Source: Treponema sp.
Lineage (GTDB): Bacteria; Spirochaetota; Spirochaetia; Treponematales; Breznakiellaceae
Length of the DNA stretch: 35,366 nucleotides
NCBI GenBank assembly: GCA_031276295.1
Contig: JAISNI010000179.1
Location: 1 to 35,366 of the forward strand
Reading direction: 5' to 3'
This document shows positions 7,289-15,806 of this stretch, in pieces. The stretch's first letter is position 1. Every line of letters starts with the position of its first letter. Under the pieces are notes generated by a model. It was given only the letters and a program-made list of their open reading frames with translations. It was not told the origin of the DNA and made no database searches. The position numbers and the translations under genes are program-made.

Positions 7289-8257
7289 CTATTGCCGAGG
7301 TTTGGCGGAGTACATCAACTTATAGAGGAAAATGTCCATAGTTAATGCTTCCAAAGCCGATCCTGTTGAGCGGATTTTGAAATCGTATTCGGCAATCAGG
7401 GCAAGGCAGGCATCGGCATCGTAGCGGCGCCGAGCCTGGGTATAGTCCTGCCGTGATTTAGGATGGCCAAGACCGATCTTTTTCAGTTCAAAATCGTCGT
7501 AGCCCCGGCCTTCTTCAAGGAGATGGGCGTAACTGCGGAGCTTTCTAAAACACGAGGCAAGGCCGCCGAAAATAGCTATGGGTGTTTCCTTTGCAGCCAG
7601 GAGGGTCCGCATCGATTCAAGGCTTTTGGAGAAATCGCCTGAAGCTATACGCGAAAAGAGGGTAAAGGCCGATTCTTCCCTTGTATGGGAAAGCCATTTT
7701 TCCACATCCTCAGCTTCAATGACTTTCTCCTTACCCAGAAAGAGTATAAGACGGGAACATTCCCGTCTGAGAGCTTCGGTATTGTTCTCTACCATTTCGA
7801 GGATAGCCGTAATGCCGTCTTCGCTTATCCTGCATCCCTGTCTGCTGAAAAAGGTAGCGACCCATTCAATTTTACGGTTTTCAAACAATTCGTAGAAGAG
7901 CTTTTTGCCGGCTGCGCCTGCGGCATTTTCAATGACTTTGTCTATAACGGTATTTTCCGAGATAAGGATAAGGACCGTATCATCCTGCGGGGTTTTGATA
8001 TAGGCCGCAATGGACTCGGTTTCTTCCTTTTTTTTCAGAACTTCCGCATTTTTTATCAGAAAGAGCCGTGCGTCGGCAAAAAGAGAACCGTTGCGGAGGA
8101 TGGAAACTATACCAGGTACCGTTGTTTCTCCCGCGTAAAAGGACATTTCCTCCACGGCGCGGCGCGAGCCCTGCAATTTCCGGCGGATTTCCTGTATTGC
8201 CTCTTCTTTCTCGCCTATTTCCGGCCCCAGAAAGATATAGGTGCTGCCTTTGGCCAT
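7289..8257 (-). CDS. holA: DNA polymerase III delta subunit (clamp loader)
   Basis: 322 residues, usual for HolA. It starts MAKGSTYIFLGPEIGEKEEA, the N-terminal clamp-loader motif (FLGxExxL/K). LFADARLFLIKNAEVLKKKEE (about 57-77) is the conserved beta-clamp interaction region. VENNTEALRRECSRLILF and the C-terminal collar helices (PIAIFGGLASCFRKLRS) complete the family pattern. The protein is the wrench subunit of the clamp loader that opens the beta sliding clamp. It begins 14 nt after the lexA stop with no clear SD of its own, so it is probably translated from the lexA transcript. Linking holA to lexA would put a replication gene under the SOS repressor's promoter. Confidence 0.9.
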   Translation of the reverse strand: MAKGSTYIFLGPEIGEKEEAIQEIRRKLQGSRRAVEEMSFYAGETTVPGIVSILRNGSLFADARLFLIKNAEVLKKKEETESIAAYIKTPQDDTVLILISENTVIDKVIENAAGAAGKKLFYELFENRKIEWVATFFSRQGCRISEDGITAILEMVENNTEALRRECSRLILFLGKEKVIEAEDVEKWLSHTREESAFTLFSRIASGDFSKSLESMRTLLAAKETPIAIFGGLASCFRKLRSYAHLLEEGRGYDDFELKKIGLGHPKSRQDYTQARRRYDADACLALIAEYDFKIRSTGSALEALTMDIFLYKLMYSAKPRQ

Positions 8258-8271
8258 TGAAACTTCAGTCC

Positions 8272-8883
8272 TCAGTAAAGACGGATGATATGGGAAAGTC
8301 GCCCCAGAATACGCAGATCCTGGCTTACATAGATCGGAGAATAGCGGGGATTTGCCGGCTGTAAGCAGATACGCGCGCTTTCGCGGTAAAACGTTTTAAG
8401 GGTTACCGCGTCATCCATCTGGACAACGGCAATTTCGCCGTTCTGAACCACGGGCTGCCTTTCAATTATCGCCGTATCCCCGTCCTGGATGCCGGCGCCT
8501 TCCATGGAATCTCCCCGTACCCTAAGGGCAAAATATTCGCTGTTCCTTTTCAGCATGGATATATGAATGGCAATCGTTCCGTCCAGGTTTTCCTCCGATA
8601 GAATTGGCCTTCCTGCGGCTACCGTTCCCAGCAGGGGAATGGCCCTAAAAGAATCGCTGCCCGCATCTTCAATATCCCTAATCAGTTCTATGGTTCTAAA
8701 GTGCTTATCGTTGGTTTTAATCCGGTTCTTTTTTTTGAGGGCAGTTATATGATCATGCGCTCCCTTTACCGAGATAGAGAAATGCTGGGCAATCTCCCGT
8801 ATGGTTGGTGGATAATTATGAGATTCGATATAATCCGCGATAAATGTTAATACTTCTTGCTGGCGTTTAGTAATTTCTTTCAT
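8272..8883 (-). CDS. lexA: LexA SOS repressor / self-cleaving protease
   Basis: 203 residues. The N-terminal winged helix (MKEITKRQQEVLTFIADYIE, then PPTIREIA) is classical LexA. The autocleavage site Ala90-Gly91 lies in VAAGRP; the catalytic dyad is Ser126 (RGDSMEG) and Lys163 (VTLKTFY), with the same spacing as in E. coli LexA. All parts needed for RecA-stimulated cleavage are present. The recognition helix (ISVKGAHDHITALKKK) differs from that of E. coli, so the operator probably differs too. SD AGGG. No SOS box of the E. coli or Bacillus type was seen in the promoter. Followed directly by holA. Confidence 0.93.
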   Translation of the reverse strand: MKEITKRQQEVLTFIADYIESHNYPPTIREIAQHFSISVKGAHDHITALKKKNRIKTNDKHFRTIELIRDIEDAGSDSFRAIPLLGTVAAGRPILSEENLDGTIAIHISMLKRNSEYFALRVRGDSMEGAGIQDGDTAIIERQPVVQNGEIAVVQMDDAVTLKTFYRESARICLQPANPRYSPIYVSQDLRILGRLSHIIRLY

Positions 8884-8896
8884 TGTTTTCCCTTTT

Positions 8897-8925
8897 TATA
8901 TAAATTACCTCTTTTAATGCTGCAA
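8897..8925 (-). promoter_or_regulatory. lexA-holA promoter
   Basis: Minus strand -35 TTGCAG (8920-8925), 17-bp spacer, -10 TATATA (8897-8902), 13 nt before the start codon. The -35 is identical to the one proposed at 497-502. Confidence 0.55.
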
Positions 8926-9019
8926 ATGAAAATAAAATAATAACCATTCGGCCTGTTTCGGCTGGGTTTTGAAACCTGTCCGGAAAAGTCTGTTTGAAGC
9001 CTCATAAACCCAAATTGCC

Positions 9020-10453
9020 CTATTTTTTCTCTGAAAGGGCGTTTTTCCCTCCGTTGGTGATCTGATATTTACGCAATTTAGCGTGGAGATTACTTGGATA
9101 AATACCCAGCGTCTCTGCCGTCCGTGCTATTATACCGTCGTTTCTGCAGAGTTGGTATTCTAAATAAAATTTTTCAAAGGCCTCTTTGGCATCATTATAG
9201 CGCATTTCAAGGATTTTTACCGGGAAAGGATGGCCGGCGTTACTTTCAACACCCACCCCCGTTCCCCAGGCGTTTTTCAAAGTACCCGGCAGGGCCGCGG
9301 GGGTTTTTTGCAGAAGATCGGTAACCGCCTTATCCCCAAGCCTGTTTCCCCGGTGCATCACCGCCACCCTTTCCGCAAAATTACGCAACTCCCGTACATT
9401 GCCCGGCCATTCGTAGGCGGTAAGTATCCGCAAGGCGCTGTCGTCAAATTCAATGTTTTCCATCTCCATACCGCTTAAAAAATGGAAGAGCAGCAGGGGA
9501 ATATCCTCCTGCCGCTCCCTGAGCGGAGGGATTTGAATTGGAATAACATTCAACCGGAAGAAGAGATCGTGCCGGAATCTACCTTCCTCACATTCCTTTA
9601 CAAGATTCTTGTTGGTTGCCGCTACGATCCGCACGTCAACGTCTATGGTTTTTTCACCGCCGACCCGTTCTATTTTCTGCTCCTGAATTGCCCGCAGTAC
9701 CTTTGCCTGGGCCATAAGGGTCATATCCCCTATCTCGTCAAGGAAGAGCGTACCTCCGTCGGCCATTTCAAAACGGCCCTTACGGCTGGAGACGGCATCG
9801 GTAAAGGCTCCCTTCTCGTGGCCGAAAAGCTCGCTTTCGATGAGGGTGTCAGGAATGGCGGCGCAGTTCACCTCGATAAAGGCCTTATCGGTACGGGACG
9901 AAAGCTGATGTATAGCCTGGGCAACAAGCTCTTTGCCCGTGCCGTTGTCCCCGGTAATAAGGATACGGGCATCGCTGGCCGCGGCCTGACGTATCAGCAC
10001 CCGTATTTCCTCTATTTTTGCGCTCACCCCCACTATTTCGTCCCCCGCAAACCGGGATTTCTTTTTCAGTTCCCGGTTCTCTTTGCGCAGGTGTTGCAGG
10101 GTTAGGGCATTGCGGCAGACCGTCAGCACTTTATCAAGGGAAAGCGGCTTTTCCAGGAAATCGAAGGCCCCCAGTTTTACCGCGCGCACCGCCATATCGA
10201 CATTGGCATGTCCCGACATGACCACTACTTCCAACTGGGGCCATCCCTTGCGTATCCGTTCCAGAGCTTCAAGCCCTCCGAGATTTGGCAGCAGTACGTC
10301 GAGAAAGACCAGACTGATAGATTCGCGTTCCAGTATGCCAATACCGATAAGGGCGTCTTCGGCGGTAAAAGCCCTGTACTTTTCGTCCTCCAGAATAGAG
10401 GCCAAGGTACGGCGAATCCCGGATTCATCGTCTATGATTAATATACTGGCCAT
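9020..10453 (-). CDS. sigma-54-dependent response regulator, NtrX/NtrC type
   Basis: 477 residues. Receiver domain 1-120 with Asp9-Asp10 region (IIDDE), phospho-acceptor D52 (VFLDVLLP) and a Lys near 102 (FLEKPLS). AAA+ domain about 138-375 with Walker A GDNGTGKE (168-175), sigma-54 loop GAFTDA (215-220; usual GAFTGA, the Gly to Asp change is found in NtrX-like proteins), Walker B GGTLFLDEIGD, and an arginine finger region (FRHDLFFRLNVI). C-terminal Fis-type helix-turn-helix (ARTAETLGIYPSNLHAKLRK). It should activate sigma-54 promoters when phosphorylated by the kinase upstream. The SD (AGGAG) is only 2 nt from the ATG. An intercistronic hairpin separates it from the kinase. Confidence 0.9.
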   Translation of the reverse strand: MASILIIDDESGIRRTLASILEDEKYRAFTAEDALIGIGILERESISLVFLDVLLPNLGGLEALERIRKGWPQLEVVVMSGHANVDMAVRAVKLGAFDFLEKPLSLDKVLTVCRNALTLQHLRKENRELKKKSRFAGDEIVGVSAKIEEIRVLIRQAAASDARILITGDNGTGKELVAQAIHQLSSRTDKAFIEVNCAAIPDTLIESELFGHEKGAFTDAVSSRKGRFEMADGGTLFLDEIGDMTLMAQAKVLRAIQEQKIERVGGEKTIDVDVRIVAATNKNLVKECEEGRFRHDLFFRLNVIPIQIPPLRERQEDIPLLLFHFLSGMEMENIEFDDSALRILTAYEWPGNVRELRNFAERVAVMHRGNRLGDKAVTDLLQKTPAALPGTLKNAWGTGVGVESNAGHPFPVKILEMRYNDAKEAFEKFYLEYQLCRNDGIIARTAETLGIYPSNLHAKLRKYQITNGGKNALSEKK

Positions 10454-10502
10454 ATCTCCTGCCTTTGCTGCTGCTTGAATATAACAAAACCGGCTGCATC
10501 CC

Positions 10503-10530
10503 GAGGTCCCTTCAGCTTTGAAAGAACCTC
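10503..10530 (-). promoter_or_regulatory. intercistronic hairpin between kinase and regulator
   Basis: A 12-bp stem (GAGGTTCTTTCA with TGAAGGGACCTC, two G-U pairs, AAGC loop) in the 102-nt gap. No T run follows on the minus strand, so on that strand it is more likely an RNA processing or stability element than a terminator. Confidence 0.45.
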
Positions 10531-10555
10531 TCCTTTATAGCTTTTTGTCCGAACC

Positions 10556-12385
10556 TCATTTATCTTTTTCCCCCAAGGGCAGATCGATAAAGAAAGTAGT
10601 ACCCGTCCCCTCTTTGGTATTGAAGTAGATGGTTCCCCCGTGAGCGTTGACTATACGTTCAACTATGGAGAGGCCCAAACCGGTACCTGAGTCCTTGGTG
10701 GTAAAATGCGGTGTCCAGATGTTTTTTTCATCTTCCTTTTTAATGCCTGTACCTGTATCACGAATGCTTATCCTAATATAGCGGCTTTCCCGTTTTTTTA
10801 CAAGATCGGTTCGTATCTCAATAGTCCCTTTTTCATTCATTGCATGTATTCCGTTGATAATAAGATTGGTGAGTACCTGGACCATGCGGTGCTTATCTAT
10901 CTTAACGGAAACACCGTCTGCTATATGTTCTATGTTGAATTCAACCTGCGGGTAGGAAGTATGATAGGGTGCAACGGTTTCTTCGATTGCTTCGCTTAGA
11001 ACGGTCCATGACTGTGAGGGTTCCATAGGCCGCGAGAGGGTACGGAACTCGGTAAGCAGGGTTGAAAGTCCATCTACTTCCTGGATAATGGCAAAAACAG
11101 AATCTTCAAGAACCTCCCCTATGCGTTCGGGATCGGTGTTCCATCTCCGCATGAGCCGTTCCGCCGAAAGCCGTATTGGGGTAAGCGGATTCTTTATCTC
11201 GTGGGCGAGCTGCTCGGCCATATTCTGCCAGACAGATATCTTTTCAGCCTTGAGCAAGGCGGTGCGTGATTTTTCGAGTTCCTTGACCATTGTATTGAAT
11301 GAACGGATAAGGTTCCCCAGTTCATCCCCCGGACGGGATAAAATCTGAATATCAAGATTCCCTTCGGCAACCTTTTTGGTAGCTTCGGCAATTTCTATAA
11401 TGGGCGCGGTTATCCGGCGGGAAAACGAGACGGTAACAATCACCGTCATAAGCAGGATAGGCAGAAAAAATATGCCGTAGTAGATAAAGAGGATGGTATC
11501 TATCTTGATTTGCAGCGATGAAATTACCTCAAAACGGGCTTTTTCAGATTCGATGATCTGATTGGCCTTATCAAAACCATTTCCCAGGTTGTAGCTGATT
11601 ACACGGGCTAAACCGGGTTCGGGAAAGGTAACATACCGGATAGTGTCCGTATCGCGGGGCATTTCGCGGCCCATAATGCCGGCCTGGACACTGCGGGGAA
11701 GCGTTTCCAGCCTGAGCCCGGCGTCCCCCGCATAGCGCAGCTTCTTCCATGAGCCGTCGTTTTGCAGGGTAAAATCTTCCAGAGCGGCTATGCCGCCGGG
11801 CAGCCCCGCAGAGGGGTTTCCTTCGATGCCCCGGTTATTTTGCCCCCGCCCTTTACCCTGCCCGCCTAGCGGCGGCATTTCTTCGTCGTAAACCGCGTAG
11901 AGTATCATAAAACCTTCAAAATCGGTCTGTTTGACTATTGCTTCCATTTTTTCAAGGTGCAGCGCATAATTTTCCAGACTGAATTTCTGGGCTTCCTGCA
12001 TGGCGGCAGTCATATCGGTGGTTTTCCAGAATCGTATAAGTTCGTTCACCGACTGAAGCGTTATGATTGTTACCGGGGCCGCCGCAAGCACCACCGCAAG
12101 AAGGAAATAAACGAGAAGACGCAACTGGAATTTACTTCCCAGCCTGCGGACCAGCAGATCCTGAAAGAGGCTGAAAATGGAAACAGCCAGAAAAACCACG
12201 AGTATAACCGGAATGGTAAAGAAGATAACCAGGTTGAGCAGTTCGGGCGCGTTCCCCTTCTGTAGTATCTCGTTAATAAAAACACGCGAAAGAAGTATAG
12301 AAAGTATGCAGAGAACCATATATATGAGAAGCAGTCCCCGAACATTGATAAAAAAATGCTCAGGTCTGGTGCGGACGGTCTTCAA
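10556..12385 (-). CDS. NtrY-like membrane sensor histidine kinase
   Basis: 609 residues. Three N-terminal membrane segments (about 13-34, 51-75, 84-105), a presumably extracytoplasmic region of about 190 residues with a Gly-rich insert (GGQGKGRGQNNRG), and a fourth segment (about 297-320). HAMP follows, then the H box (AEQLAHEIKNPLTPIRLSAE), N box (LTNLIINGIHAMNE) and G boxes (DTGTGIK, GTGLGLSIVERIV). The HEIKNPLTPI form and the topology are those of NtrY-type kinases. The start is TTG at 12383-12385, just after ptsH. It pairs with the sigma-54 activator downstream. The signal sensed is unknown. Confidence 0.88.
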   Translation of the reverse strand: MKTVRTRPEHFFINVRGLLLIYMVLCILSILLSRVFINEILQKGNAPELLNLVIFFTIPVILVVFLAVSIFSLFQDLLVRRLGSKFQLRLLVYFLLAVVLAAAPVTIITLQSVNELIRFWKTTDMTAAMQEAQKFSLENYALHLEKMEAIVKQTDFEGFMILYAVYDEEMPPLGGQGKGRGQNNRGIEGNPSAGLPGGIAALEDFTLQNDGSWKKLRYAGDAGLRLETLPRSVQAGIMGREMPRDTDTIRYVTFPEPGLARVISYNLGNGFDKANQIIESEKARFEVISSLQIKIDTILFIYYGIFFLPILLMTVIVTVSFSRRITAPIIEIAEATKKVAEGNLDIQILSRPGDELGNLIRSFNTMVKELEKSRTALLKAEKISVWQNMAEQLAHEIKNPLTPIRLSAERLMRRWNTDPERIGEVLEDSVFAIIQEVDGLSTLLTEFRTLSRPMEPSQSWTVLSEAIEETVAPYHTSYPQVEFNIEHIADGVSVKIDKHRMVQVLTNLIINGIHAMNEKGTIEIRTDLVKKRESRYIRISIRDTGTGIKKEDEKNIWTPHFTTKDSGTGLGLSIVERIVNAHGGTIYFNTKEGTGTTFFIDLPLGEKDK

Positions 12386-12396
12386 AATATCGCGCC

Positions 12397-12672
12397 TTAC
12401 TCCTCTTCAAATTTCGATTCAAAAAGTTCGGTCAAGGCTTCCACCGCCTCTATCTCTTCCGCCGGATCTTCGCCGTCGGCAATAATCCGTATCTTTGTTC
12501 CGTAGGCGGCGCCCAGCGTAATAATACCCAAAATTGACTTGGCATTTATCCTGTCGTTACCCCTTTCAAAGTAGATACTACAGTTAAAATTTTTGGATGT
12601 CTGCACCAGCAAAGCTGAAGGACGGGCATGGATCCCCGCCCTGTTGGATACTATTATGGTTTTCTCTGTCAT
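12397..12672 (-). CDS. ptsH: HPr phosphocarrier protein
   Basis: 91 residues. His15 lies in NRAGIHARPSA, the site phosphorylated by EI and PEP; Ser46 lies in INAKSILGI, the site used by HPr kinase. Both are intact. Good SD (AAAGGA). It sits 38 nt after hprK and 11 nt before the NtrY-like kinase. No EI or EII gene is in the window. Treponemes commonly keep HPr and HprK without sugar-specific PTS transporters, so a regulatory rather than transport role is likely. Confidence 0.93.
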   Translation of the reverse strand: MTEKTIIVSNRAGIHARPSALLVQTSKNFNCSIYFERGNDRINAKSILGIITLGAAYGTKIRIIADGEDPAEEIEAVEALTELFESKFEEE

Positions 12673-12710
12673 AGTAAGATCCTTTGAAAATATCTTTGAA
12701 CAACAAACTG

Positions 12711-13700
12711 CTAGATAATATCTTCACTGCCGAAATAGACTGAACGGGCGGTATCACTTTCTATCCATTTAAGGATATTCTGGTTAAATTCTTTGGCCGA
12801 ATTATACCCCATTTGTTTGAGCCTTTCGTTCATGGCGGCAGTTTCTATGATAACAGGAATATTCCGTCCGGGTTTTACCGGAATTTCCAGTTTAGGGATG
12901 CTGACGCCCAGAATCTCCATTACTTTTTCATCCGTACCGATTCTGTCGTACATCTTCTTAGGGTTCCATTCTTCAAGGATCACGACAAGCTGAACCTGCT
13001 TGCGGTCCCGTATGGCCCCGACTCCGAAAAGATGGGTTATATTGAGGATACCAAGCCCGCGGATCTCCATGTGATGGCCTATTATCTTGTTTGCTCCCGC
13101 CCCCATAAGAACATTGCCGTTTACACAGTGCATCTCGACAACGTCATCCGCTACCAGCCTATGCCCGTGCTTGATAAGCTCCAGGGCGGTTTCGCTTTTA
13201 CCGACGCCGGAATCTCCCAGGATGAGTATTCCAATACCATAAACTTCGACCAGCACCCCGTGGATGGTCTGCTGGGGGGAAAATATAGCCGACAAGATAC
13301 GGATAATACGGATAGTAAACTCAGTGGTATTGATATCGGTCTGCAGGATAGGACAGCGGGATTTCTCGGCTATTTCAAAAAAAGTCTTGCCGGGGCTGAG
13401 ATTATGGGTAAAAATGCAACAGGGTAGAGTATAACTGAACATCTGCTGTATGGTTTCAATTTTATTCTCCGCTTCAAGTTTCTGTATATATGCCGCTTCC
13501 CCCCGCCCGAAAATTTGCAAACGGTCGTAGGCAAAGAACTCGAAAAACCCTGAAAGGGCAAGGCCGGGCCGGTTAAGTTCCGGTATACTTATCTCACGGT
13601 TTAAACCTTTTCTTCCGCCCAAACAACGCAGGTTAAGTGCATTGTGCGCCTTGAATTCAAGATTGAGCAGATCCAAAACGGTAAAAATCTTTTCAGTCAT
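12711..13700 (-). CDS. hprK: HPr kinase/phosphorylase
   Basis: 329 residues. N-terminal MurF-like domain, then the catalytic domain with HGVLVEVYGIGILILGDSG and P-loop GDSGVGKSE (162-170). ADDVVEM and the K/R-loop region ending MEIRGLGILNITHLFG are the HprK signature. It phosphorylates HPr on Ser46 with ATP or PPi and reverses this with phosphate, so it reads the energy state. A -10-like TATAAT lies 13 nt before the ATG, with a short AAGG SD. First gene of a likely hprK-ptsH-kinase-regulator unit. Confidence 0.93.
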   Translation of the reverse strand: MTEKIFTVLDLLNLEFKAHNALNLRCLGGRKGLNREISIPELNRPGLALSGFFEFFAYDRLQIFGRGEAAYIQKLEAENKIETIQQMFSYTLPCCIFTHNLSPGKTFFEIAEKSRCPILQTDINTTEFTIRIIRILSAIFSPQQTIHGVLVEVYGIGILILGDSGVGKSETALELIKHGHRLVADDVVEMHCVNGNVLMGAGANKIIGHHMEIRGLGILNITHLFGVGAIRDRKQVQLVVILEEWNPKKMYDRIGTDEKVMEILGVSIPKLEIPVKPGRNIPVIIETAAMNERLKQMGYNSAKEFNQNILKWIESDTARSVYFGSEDII

Positions 13701-13781
13701 AACCTTATTCTATATTATATGTAATTTTTTATCAATGAGCCTCCGCGGAGCAGAGCGCAAACCGATACTCCCTCCGCTGCT

Positions 13782-14777
13782 TTACTGGAGAAAACAGGCG
13801 GCTCTGTGATCGCTCTTTTCCGCCGAGACCGATTTTAACTCCGGCTGATCGGTTTTACATTTATCCATCCGGCGGGGGCAGCGGTCGTAAAAATAGCAGC
13901 CCGGACGGCGTATGTTCGGGGAAGGTACGTCCCCGGTAAGGATAATCCGCTGCCGTTTGGCCTCAATTTTGGGATCGGGTATGGGCGCCGAGGACAGCAG
14001 GGCCTGGGTATAGGGGTGTACCGGGTTTTGATAGAGATCACGGTAATCACTGATCTCCACAATTTTTCCCAGGTACATAACCGCGATCCGGTCCGATATG
14101 TACTCGATAACCGCGAGGTCATGGGCAATAAAGAGGTAGGACAGTCCTATTTCCTTCTGAATATCCTTGAAGAGGTTCAGTATCTGCGCCTGAATGGAGA
14201 CATCCAGGGCGGATACAGGTTCGTCCGCAAGTACCAGTTGGGGGTTGAGGGCGAGGGATCGGGCTATCCCGATGCGCTGACGCTGGCCGCCGGAGAATTC
14301 GTGCGGGTAGCGGTTCTTGTAGAACTTGAGGAGCCCTACCAGGTCCATAAGGTTTTCGACACGGGCCTCAATATCCCCGTCGGTCATGTCCAGGAGCTTG
14401 AGTTTTTTGTAGATGCGCATAGGTTCGGCTATGATGTCTCCGGTGGTCATGCGGGGGTTGAGGGATGCGTAGGGGTTCTGGAAGACAAGCTGCATATTCC
14501 GCCGGGCCTCCAGTAATTGCCGCCTGTTCATGGCGGAAAGGTTCTTCCCGTTAAGGTACACATCCCCCGATGTAGGGGTGTAGAGTCTTGAGAGGGCGCG
14601 GACCACCGTTGATTTTCCGCAGCCCGATTCCCCTACAAGGCCCAGGGTTTCTCCTTTTTTGAGAGAAAAGGAAACCCCGTCAACCGCATAGATAAAACGC
14701 TTTTCCCGTTTAAAGAAACCGCTGCTTCCCGCGGGAAAATACATACACAGATCCTTAACTTCCAGTAAATCGCTCAT
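13782..14777 (-). CDS. oppF: oligopeptide ABC transporter ATPase OppF
   Basis: 331 residues. Walker [10 protein letters not shown], signature [16 protein letters not shown], Walker [13 protein letters not shown], followed by the H-loop (FIAHDLAV). The C-terminal extension with [18 protein letters not shown] carries the Cys cluster typical of Opp/Dpp ATPases. Its ATG overlaps the oppD stop (ATGA). Last gene of the operon. With OppD it powers peptide import across the inner membrane. Confidence 0.92.
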   Translation of the reverse strand: MSDLLEVKDLCMYFPAGSSGFFKREKRFIYAVDGVSFSLKKGETLGLVGESGCGKSTVVRALSRLYTPTSGDVYLNGKNLSAMNRRQLLEARRNMQLVFQNPYASLNPRMTTGDIIAEPMRIYKKLKLLDMTDGDIEARVENLMDLVGLLKFYKNRYPHEFSGGQRQRIGIARSLALNPQLVLADEPVSALDVSIQAQILNLFKDIQKEIGLSYLFIAHDLAVIEYISDRIAVMYLGKIVEISDYRDLYQNPVHPYTQALLSSAPIPDPKIEAKRQRIILTGDVPSPNIRRPGCYFYDRCPRRMDKCKTDQPELKSVSAEKSDHRAACFLQ

Positions 14778-15793
14778 GGCTTACTCCCCCAACAGCGTGC
14801 CCAGTGGCTGTTCCCGTAATCGGCCTCCTCCGGGTAATCGGTCTTGCATATCTCCTGCGCCTCGGAACAACGGGGAAAGAAGGGACAACAGGGGGGAAGG
14901 TCTATCACATTCGGCGGTTGTCCGGGGATAGAAAAGAGCCGTTCCGAATTCGGACGGTCCAGCCGGGGCACCGACTTGATAAGCCCCCGCGTATAGGGAT
15001 GCCGGGGGTTCTCGAATATATCCGCCGTAAAACCCCGTTCCACGATCCTGCCGGCGTACATCACATAGATGGTATCACACATTCCCGCCACCACGCCCAG
15101 GGAGTGGGTGATGAGGATCACCGCCGTACCGAATTGCCTGGTAAGGTCTTTGATAAGGTCCAGTATCTGGGCCTGGATAGTTACATCCAGGGCGCTGGTA
15201 GGCTCGTCGGCGATGAGTATCTCCGGGTTGCAGGAAAGCCCCATGGCTATCATTACCCGCTGGCACATGCCGCCTGAAAACTGGTGGGGATAGGCGTCTA
15301 TCCGTTCTTCCGCCGCGGGGATGCCGGCCAGCGTGAGCATTTCCACCGCCCTTTTCCGCGCTTCTTTTTTGGAGAGCTTTTGGTGTAATTGCAGGGTTTC
15401 TAACATCTGGGTAGAGATACGCAGAAAAGGATTGAGGCTTGTCATGGGGTCCTGAAAGATCATGGAGATTTTAGCGCCCCTGATAGAACGGATCCGTTTT
15501 TTGTCCATTTTAAGGATATCCTCGTCATGGAAAAAAACCTCCCCGCCCATGATCTTCCCCGGAGGGCTCTGTATCAGGTTCATAACCGAAAGGTTCGTTA
15601 CCGATTTTCCCGATCCCGATTCGCCCACTATCCCCATAACCTCCCCTTTCCGCAGGGAAAAGGAAACGTCGTCCACGGCCTTAACCACCCCTTCGTCGGT
15701 AAAAAAGTAGGTCTGAAGATTCTTTACCTCAAGGACCGTCTCACCGGCCTTTTGGTCCGGGACCGGCGGGTCCGGTTTTTCCACATCTGTCAT
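14774..15793 (-). CDS. oppD: oligopeptide ABC transporter ATPase OppD
   Basis: 339 residues from the ATG at 15791-15793. I chose this over an earlier in-frame start at 15835 because a strong SD (AGGAGG, 5 nt away) precedes it and it avoids overlap with oppC. Walker A GESGSGKS, signature FSGGMCQRVMIAMGL, Walker B ILIADEPTSALD, then the C-terminal CCPFFPRC cluster. Partner of OppF. Confidence 0.92.
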   Translation of the reverse strand: MTDVEKPDPPVPDQKAGETVLEVKNLQTYFFTDEGVVKAVDDVSFSLRKGEVMGIVGESGSGKSVTNLSVMNLIQSPPGKIMGGEVFFHDEDILKMDKKRIRSIRGAKISMIFQDPMTSLNPFLRISTQMLETLQLHQKLSKKEARKRAVEMLTLAGIPAAEERIDAYPHQFSGGMCQRVMIAMGLSCNPEILIADEPTSALDVTIQAQILDLIKDLTRQFGTAVILITHSLGVVAGMCDTIYVMYAGRIVERGFTADIFENPRHPYTRGLIKSVPRLDRPNSERLFSIPGQPPNVIDLPPCCPFFPRCSEAQEICKTDYPEEADYGNSHWARCWGSKP

Positions 15794-15806
15794 GGCCGCC
15801 TCCTCG

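Noticed and set aside
8884-9019. SOS box in the lexA promoter
   Set aside because: No CTG-N10-CAG or GAAC-N4-GTTC type palindrome found by eye.
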